DNA of 64,000 bases from positions 1,860,001-1,924,000 of the forward strand of contig NC_015761.1 in the NCBI RefSeq assembly GCF_000252995.1, written 5' to 3'. Below the pieces are notes generated by a model. It was not told where the DNA came from, searched no databases, and was given only the letters and a program-made list of their open reading frames with translations. The DNA is from Salmonella bongori NCTC 12419 (GTDB taxonomy: Bacteria > Pseudomonadota > Gammaproteobacteria > Enterobacterales > Enterobacteriaceae). Below are positions 59,410-64,000 of the stretch, one piece after another. Made by a program: the position numbers and the translations under genes. Position 1 is the stretch's first letter. The number at the start of each line of letters is the position of its first letter.

Positions 59410-61425
59410 TCAGGCGGCTGTGATCGCCATACGTTGTTCGCGGTTTAACCCCTGCAATGCAGAAACATCAACAATCAGCGCAACGCTGCCATCGCCAAGG
59501 ATTGTCGCGGCGGAAATGCCCGGAACCTTGCGATAGTTGCTTTCCAGATTTTTGACCACGACCTGGTGCTGGCCGATGAGCTGATCGACCAACAGCGCAT
59601 AACGGCGTCCCGCACTTTGCAGGATCACGACAATTCCCTGTGTGGCTTCGGTTTTCGCACCTTCCACGTCAAATACTTTCCACAACTCGACCAGCGGCAA
59701 ATACTCGCCGCGGACTTCCAGAACCCGTTCGCCGCCCGCCAGCGGATGAAGATCTTCTTCACGCGGCTGCAGCGACTCCATTACCGCGTTCAGCGGCAGA
59801 ATAAAAACTTCCTCCGCCACGCGGACAGACATCCCATCAAGGATTGCCAGCGTTAGCGGCAGCAGGATACGAATAGTGGTCCCGGAGCCTTGTTTTGACT
59901 GGATCTCAACGTGGCCGCCCATCTCCTGGATGTTACGTTTCACCACATCCATACCCACGCCGCGGCCGGAAACGTCCGTCACCTGTTCCGCGGTCGAGAA
60001 TCCCGGAGCGAAAATCAACATGCCCACTTCATCATCGGTCATGTTTTCATTAACTGCCATCCCCTGGGAAATCGCCTTCGCCAGGATACGCTCGCGGTTA
60101 AGCCCCGCGCCGTCATCGGTCACTTCAATACAAATATTGCCGCCCTGGTGTTCTGCCGAGAGGATCAGGTTGCCTACAACATTTTTCCCGGCTTCAAGCC
60201 GTTTTTCCGGCATTTCAATCCCGTGATCGAGGCTGTTGCGTACCAGGTGTGTCAACGGATCGATGATCCGTTCGATCAAGCTCTTATCAAGTTCCGTAGA
60301 ACTTCCCACCAACGTCAACTCTACCTGTTTGCCCAGTTTGCCCGCCAGATCGCGAACCAGACGCGGAAAACGGCTGAAGACATACTCCATAGGCATCATA
60401 CGAATCGACATTACCGACTCTTGCAAGTCGCGGGCGTTACGTTGTAACTGCCCCATACTGGTAATAAGATCGCCGTGGTTGACCGGATCCAGCTCATTAG
60501 AACGCTGAGCCAGCATTGACTGCGTGATCACCAACTCACCGACCAGGTTTATCAACTGATCTACCTTCTCTACCGCCACGCGAATACTGGTTGACTCACG
60601 TTCACGCGCGGGCTTTTCACGGCCAGCATGGTGGTCATGCGCCGCGCTTTTGGTACCAGGGGTAACCGACACCGGAGGCACTACCGGCGCCACATCGGTT
60701 TTCTCCTGCACCTGCGCTTTTTCAGCTGGCGCGGCGACAACTTTTTCAAAAGCGATCTGATCGGCTTCGATGACGAAACACAGTACCGCGACAATATCCT
60801 CTTCCGCGACGCTGCCATCCAGCGTCGCCGACAGTGAATCCGCCCCCTTGACGACATCTGTCAGGGTAGCCAGATTACCCAACTCTTCTTCAAGCAGATC
60901 GACCTCACTGGCTTTCAGCCGCGAAAGTACGATGCGCAGCTTACTCTCGTCACGAGGCATTTCGGCTACACTTCCCCCCTGTACCGCCGCGCTTAATGCC
61001 GCGGTTTCCACAACTGCCGGGGCAGTTTCGCCTTTAGCCTCAAGCGCCAGTTGCCGTAGCGCATTGCAGATATATTCGAAGCTTGCGGCATCCGGCTCTT
61101 CGGAGTTTTTATAGGCGTCGAGCTGTTCCTGCATAATATCTTTCGTTTCCAAAAACAGGTTGATAATGTCGGTATTGAGCTGCATTTCACCGCGTCGGGC
61201 TTCATCCAGCAGGTTTTCCATTAAATGCGTGGTTTCCTGCAGGATGGTGAAGCCGAATGTACCCGCGCCGCCTTTAATAGAATGCGCCGCGCGAAAAATG
61301 GCGTTCAGCTGTTCAGAGTCAGGGGACTCCGGCACCAAATCCAGCAGATGCTGCTCCATATCTGCCAACAGCTCGTCAGCTTCATCAAAAAATGTCTGAT
61401 AAAAATCGCTAATATCCATGCTCAC
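59410..61425 (-). CDS. cheA: chemotaxis histidine kinase CheA
   Basis: 671 residues from the GTG at 61425, preceded by GAGGTGATA; this puts the phosphorylated His at position 48 (FRAAHSIKGG) as in the numbered protein. The next codon but one is an ATG (MDISDF), a possible alternative. P1 phosphotransfer, P2 CheY/CheB docking, P3 dimerisation (SIRVAVEKVDQLINLVGELV), P4 ATPase (VRNSLDHGIE, VTDDGAGLN, GRGVGMDVVK) and P5 CheW-like domains are in order. The linker around residues 140-180 and 245-290 differs most from E. coli. Lies four bases after motB. Confidence 0.97.
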   Translation of the reverse strand: MSMDISDFYQTFFDEADELLADMEQHLLDLVPESPDSEQLNAIFRAAHSIKGGAGTFGFTILQETTHLMENLLDEARRGEMQLNTDIINLFLETKDIMQEQLDAYKNSEEPDAASFEYICNALRQLALEAKGETAPAVVETAALSAAVQGGSVAEMPRDESKLRIVLSRLKASEVDLLEEELGNLATLTDVVKGADSLSATLDGSVAEEDIVAVLCFVIEADQIAFEKVVAAPAEKAQVQEKTDVAPVVPPVSVTPGTKSAAHDHHAGREKPARERESTSIRVAVEKVDQLINLVGELVITQSMLAQRSNELDPVNHGDLITSMGQLQRNARDLQESVMSIRMMPMEYVFSRFPRLVRDLAGKLGKQVELTLVGSSTELDKSLIERIIDPLTHLVRNSLDHGIEMPEKRLEAGKNVVGNLILSAEHQGGNICIEVTDDGAGLNRERILAKAISQGMAVNENMTDDEVGMLIFAPGFSTAEQVTDVSGRGVGMDVVKRNIQEMGGHVEIQSKQGSGTTIRILLPLTLAILDGMSVRVAEEVFILPLNAVMESLQPREEDLHPLAGGERVLEVRGEYLPLVELWKVFDVEGAKTEATQGIVVILQSAGRRYALLVDQLIGQHQVVVKNLESNYRKVPGISAATILGDGSVALIVDVSALQGLNREQRMAITAA

Positions 61426-61429
61426 GCTA

Positions 61430-62359
61430 TCACCTCGGTTCGGCTTGTGGCGATGTGGGTACGCTTGCCGGCGCAACTGCCGCAGGCTGTTGTAATACAC
61501 TTACCGGCTCATTCTGGCTTTCAGCGTTTTCATGCAAAATGGCCTGTTCCGCCTGCTTGTTTAACACCAGCAAGCTTATACGACGGTTGACGGCGTCATC
61601 AGGGCCGCGATCGCTCAACCGCATTGTGGCGGCCATGCCAACCACCCGTAATACTTTGCCGTCGTCCAGTCCACCGGCAACCAGTTCGCGGCGAGAGGCA
61701 TTGGCGCGGTCGGCAGATAATTCCCAGTTGCTATAGCCTTTTTCGCCGTTCGCATAGGGAAAATCATCAGTATGCCCTGCCAGGCTAATGCGATTAGGAA
61801 TCCCGTTTAATACTGGCGCAATCGCGCGCAGGATATCGCGCATATACGGCTCAACCTCGGCGCTGCCAGTTTTAAACATCGGACGGTTCTGGCTATCGAT
61901 AATCTGGATGCGCAACCCCTCCTGAACTAAATCGATTTTCAGATGCGGGCGTAACGCACGCAATTTGGGATCTGACTCAATCAGTTGATCCAGATCGCCA
62001 CGCAATTTGTTTAACCGACTCTGCTCCATCCGTTTTTTCAGCTCGTCAATATTCGGTTGCTTTTCCACTTCACCTTGTTGTTGGGTGTAATCATCGCCGC
62101 CGCCGGGTATCGGACTCTCACTATTAGCAATCCTGTTTCCCCCCGTTACCGCGGTTGCCAGCGGTGTACGGAAATATTCGGCAATCTGAATTAATTCTTT
62201 AGGGCTGGAGATGGAGATCAGCCACATCACCAGAAAAAAAGCCATCATTGCCGTCATAAAATCGGCATAGGCAATTTTCCAGGAACCGTGCGCCCCGCCG
62301 CCGTGCGGTTTATGCTTGCGGCGTTTTACGACGACAATGGGGTGGGCCTGATTTTTCAT
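61430..62359 (-). CDS. motB: flagellar motor stator protein MotB
   Basis: 309 residues. A basic N-terminus is followed by one membrane helix containing the proton-binding Asp33 (WKIAYADFMTAMMAFFLVMW). A plug region, then a C-terminal OmpA-like peptidoglycan-binding domain (about 150-275: LAGHTDDFPYANGEKGYSNWELSADRA), anchor the stator to the wall. Overlaps motA by four bases. Confidence 0.98.
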   Translation of the reverse strand: MKNQAHPIVVVKRRKHKPHGGGAHGSWKIAYADFMTAMMAFFLVMWLISISSPKELIQIAEYFRTPLATAVTGGNRIANSESPIPGGGDDYTQQQGEVEKQPNIDELKKRMEQSRLNKLRGDLDQLIESDPKLRALRPHLKIDLVQEGLRIQIIDSQNRPMFKTGSAEVEPYMRDILRAIAPVLNGIPNRISLAGHTDDFPYANGEKGYSNWELSADRANASRRELVAGGLDDGKVLRVVGMAATMRLSDRGPDDAVNRRISLLVLNKQAEQAILHENAESQNEPVSVLQQPAAVAPASVPTSPQAEPR

Positions 62360-63243
62360 GCTTCCTCAGTCGTCTGCTGCTGGTTTGGGTTTCTCACTGC
62401 GCGAACATGTTCTTCCAGCTCAATAAACGACGGTCTTTCGCTGGAATAGAGCGTTTTACGTCCAAACTCCACGGCAATTGGCGGTGCATAGCCGTTCAGA
62501 TTAGAAAGCAGTGTGATTTTTACGCACTGCATCATCTTGGTGGTTTCGGCGCTCTTCTGGCGCAGAACGGTGGCCAGCGGTGAAATGAACCCATACGCCA
62601 ACAGAATACCAAGGAACGTTCCGACCATCGCGTGGGCAATCAGCGCCCCCAGTTCGGCGGCCGGGCGATCGGCTGAAGCCAGCGCGTGAACCACGCCCAT
62701 TACCGCCGCGACGATACCAAAGGCAGGCAGCGAATCGCCGACCATCGCCAGGCTGTTGGCAGGGACTTCCGACTCACTTTCATGGGTTTCAATCTCTTCA
62801 TCCATCAATGCCTCAATTTCGAACGTGTTCATATTGCCGCTGATGATCAGACGCAGGTAATCGACAATAAAATCAAGCATGACCGCATCGGCCAGAATAC
62901 GTGGATAACTGGCGAAGATTTCACTCTCTTTCGGATTTTCAATGTCGCGTTCAAGGGAGAACATACCCTGCTGGCGGGATTTGGCCATCAGGCGATAGAG
63001 CAGCGCCAGCAGATCCATGTACATGGTTTTCGTGTATTTCGAGCGACGAAACAACAGCGGGATCGCTTTCATGGTGCCTTTGATGGCTTTCCCGTTATTG
63101 CCAACAATGAATGCCCCTATCCCCGCGCCGCCAATGATGACCAATTCAGCGGGTTGATAGAGTGCCCCAAGGTGTCCGCCGGTCATGACATAACCGCCGA
63201 AAACTGTACCGATAACCACCAGGTAACCTAATAAGATAAGCAC
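62356..63243 (-). CDS. motA: flagellar motor stator protein MotA
   Basis: 295 residues from the GTG at 63243 (LILLGYLVVIGTVFGGY follows), the family length, with AAGGATG upstream; the frame runs 16 codons further without conservation. Four membrane segments. The cytoplasmic loop carries the FliG-contact residues Arg90 and Glu98 (AKSRQQGMFSLERDIENP). Prolines in GDSLPAFG and YAPPIAVE are the conserved ones at 173 and 222. Conducts protons with MotB. Confidence 0.97.
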   Translation of the reverse strand: MLILLGYLVVIGTVFGGYVMTGGHLGALYQPAELVIIGGAGIGAFIVGNNGKAIKGTMKAIPLLFRRSKYTKTMYMDLLALLYRLMAKSRQQGMFSLERDIENPKESEIFASYPRILADAVMLDFIVDYLRLIISGNMNTFEIEALMDEEIETHESESEVPANSLAMVGDSLPAFGIVAAVMGVVHALASADRPAAELGALIAHAMVGTFLGILLAYGFISPLATVLRQKSAETTKMMQCVKITLLSNLNGYAPPIAVEFGRKTLYSSERPSFIELEEHVRAVRNPNQQQTTEEA

Positions 63244-63308
63244 GACATCATCCTTCCGCTGTTGACTATGACAGGATGCGCAGTCGGGCAATTAACGCGA
63301 TGGTAAGG

Positions 63309-63342
63309 CAAAAAAAAGCAGCGGTAATGACTTACCGCTGCT
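63309..63342 (-). terminator. terminator of flhDC
   Basis: On the minus strand AGCAGCGGTAA / TTACCGCTGCT (63317-63342) is followed by a run of eight or more T. It lies about 25 bases after the flhC stop and upstream of motA. Confidence 0.92.
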
Positions 63343-63367
63343 GGAGTGTTTGTCCACACCGTTTCGG

Positions 63368-63946
63368 TTAAACAGCCTGTTCGATCTGTTCATCCAGCAG
63401 TTGTGGAATAATATCGGCAGCATCTCGGGAAAGTTTACGTCTTTTTACTGCGCGGGATGGCGGCTGGCACAAACTGCACGCAAAGCTGCCCGCTGGTTGA
63501 TGCGCATGGGTGATAAAGTTTCCCCCACAGCAGTTGCAACTCGACAATTCGAGCAACCCGCTTTCGACAAAACGCACCAGAGTCCATGCCCGGGTCAGCG
63601 CCAACAATGGCCCTTCAGGCGGTTGCGGACACTGTTCAAGATAAAGCCGATAAGCTTTAATTACCGCATCCACACCGTTACATAAACCCGTTTTAAGTAA
63701 AAATTGCCAGGCATTGCAGAACATGGAGGCGTGAATATTTTGCTCCCAGGTCATAAACCAGTCCGTAGAGAATGGCAGCATCCCTTTGGGTGGCGGACTA
63801 CCGCGCAACTCTTTGTACAGCTTAATGAGGCGGCCCCGGCTTAGCTGCGTTTCACTTTCCAGCATTTGCAGACGGGCGCCCAGATTAATCAGCTCCATCG
63901 CCAGCTGGATATCGCGAGCTTCCTGAACAATGCTTTTTTCGCTCAT
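63368..63946 (-). CDS. flhC: flagellar master regulator subunit FlhC
   Basis: 192 residues from the ATG at 63946 (MSEKSIVQEARDIQLAMELI). Two further ATG codons just upstream overlap the flhD stop. Zinc-binding cysteines lie in SSCNCCGGNF and FACSLCQPP near residues 135-160. FlhD4C2 activates the class 2 flagellar promoters. Two bases separate it from flhD, so translation is coupled. Confidence 0.97.
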   Translation of the reverse strand: MSEKSIVQEARDIQLAMELINLGARLQMLESETQLSRGRLIKLYKELRGSPPPKGMLPFSTDWFMTWEQNIHASMFCNAWQFLLKTGLCNGVDAVIKAYRLYLEQCPQPPEGPLLALTRAWTLVRFVESGLLELSSCNCCGGNFITHAHQPAGSFACSLCQPPSRAVKRRKLSRDAADIIPQLLDEQIEQAV

Positions 63947-63948
63947 CA

Positions 63949-64000
63949 TCACGCCCTTTTCTTACGCGCCGTATCGTCCGCTTCATTGAGCAGACGCGTT
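63949..64000 (-). CDS. flhD: flagellar master regulator subunit FlhD (C-terminal end only)
   Basis: Only the last 16 codons and the stop are inside the window (TRLLNEADDTARKKRA). The reading frame and the position two bases before flhC identify it. The start is beyond the window. Confidence 0.9.
   Translation of the reverse strand, partial: TRLLNEADDTARKKRA

Noticed and set aside
63243..63310. Sigma-28 promoter for motA
   Set aside because: No sequence close to TAAAGTTT-N11-GCCGATAA was found in the flhC/motA gap by eye.
1..64000. tRNA genes, CRISPR arrays, complete insertion sequences
   Set aside because: None seen: no regularly spaced direct repeats, no transposase frame, and no tRNA cloverleaf recognised.

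Overview
The window reads as a chromosomal segment of Salmonella. Gene content and order follow the enterobacterial stretch from yebS to flhD. Salmonella-type features include a SopE2-family type III effector next to pphA, a second PBP2-type penicillin-binding protein after argS, a cheM/tar to cheR junction with no tap gene, and a 671-residue CheA. The SopE-family protein differs at many positions from the S. enterica subsp. enterica SopE2 I remember. This suggests a divergent lineage (another subspecies or S. bongori), but I cannot settle that from this window.

Layout. 1-6.6 kb: yebS (3' part), yebT, rsmF, yebV, yebW, pphA. 6.6-11.1 kb: an AT-rich accessory segment with a tiny secreted Cys-rich protein, sopE2, an unrecognised two-helix membrane protein, and a complete paralogue of the LPS-core GlcNAc transferase WaaK far from any LPS locus. 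It ends at the antisense sRNA pair SraC (RyeA)/SdsR (RyeB). 11.3-20 kb: the copper-related yobA-yebZ-yebY, holE, yobB, exoX, ptrB, yebE, yebF, SOS gene yebG and purT. 20-27 kb: Entner-Doudoroff and central carbon genes eda, edd, zwf, hexR, pykA. 27-32 kb: lpxM, mepM and the divergent zinc uptake genes znuA/znuCB around a Zur box. 32-37.5 kb: ruvB, ruvA, ruvC, yebC, nudB, aspS, all leftward. 37.7-45 kb: yecD, yecE, yecN, cmoA, cmoB, an ERIC element, cutC with the sigma-E sRNA MicL in its 3' end, yecM, argS. 45-50 kb: the PBP2 paralogue and a RhiN/RhiT-like pair for unsaturated rhamnogalacturonides with a possible KdgR site. 50-64 kb: flagellar and chemotaxis genes in three leftward groups: flhB-flhA-flhE; tar-cheR-cheB-cheY-cheZ behind a clear sigma-28 promoter; and flhD-flhC followed by motA-motB-cheA-cheW.

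Regulatory sequences tie the segment together. LexA boxes precede yebG and ruvAB, the latter doubling as the ruvC terminator. A PurR box precedes purT, a HexR box precedes zwf, and a Zur box lies between znuA and znuC. A sigma-S type promoter precedes SdsR, a sigma-E type promoter inside cutC precedes MicL, and a sigma-28 promoter precedes tar. Start sites were corrected for about fifteen genes by family length and ribosome-binding site; sopE2, rsmF, ruvC, argS, flhB, cheA and motA appear to use GTG.

I saw no tRNA, rRNA, CRISPR array, complete insertion sequence or replication origin. The least explained material is 8.0-9.65 kb. All identifications come from reading the sequence and from memory of the families; no search was run.
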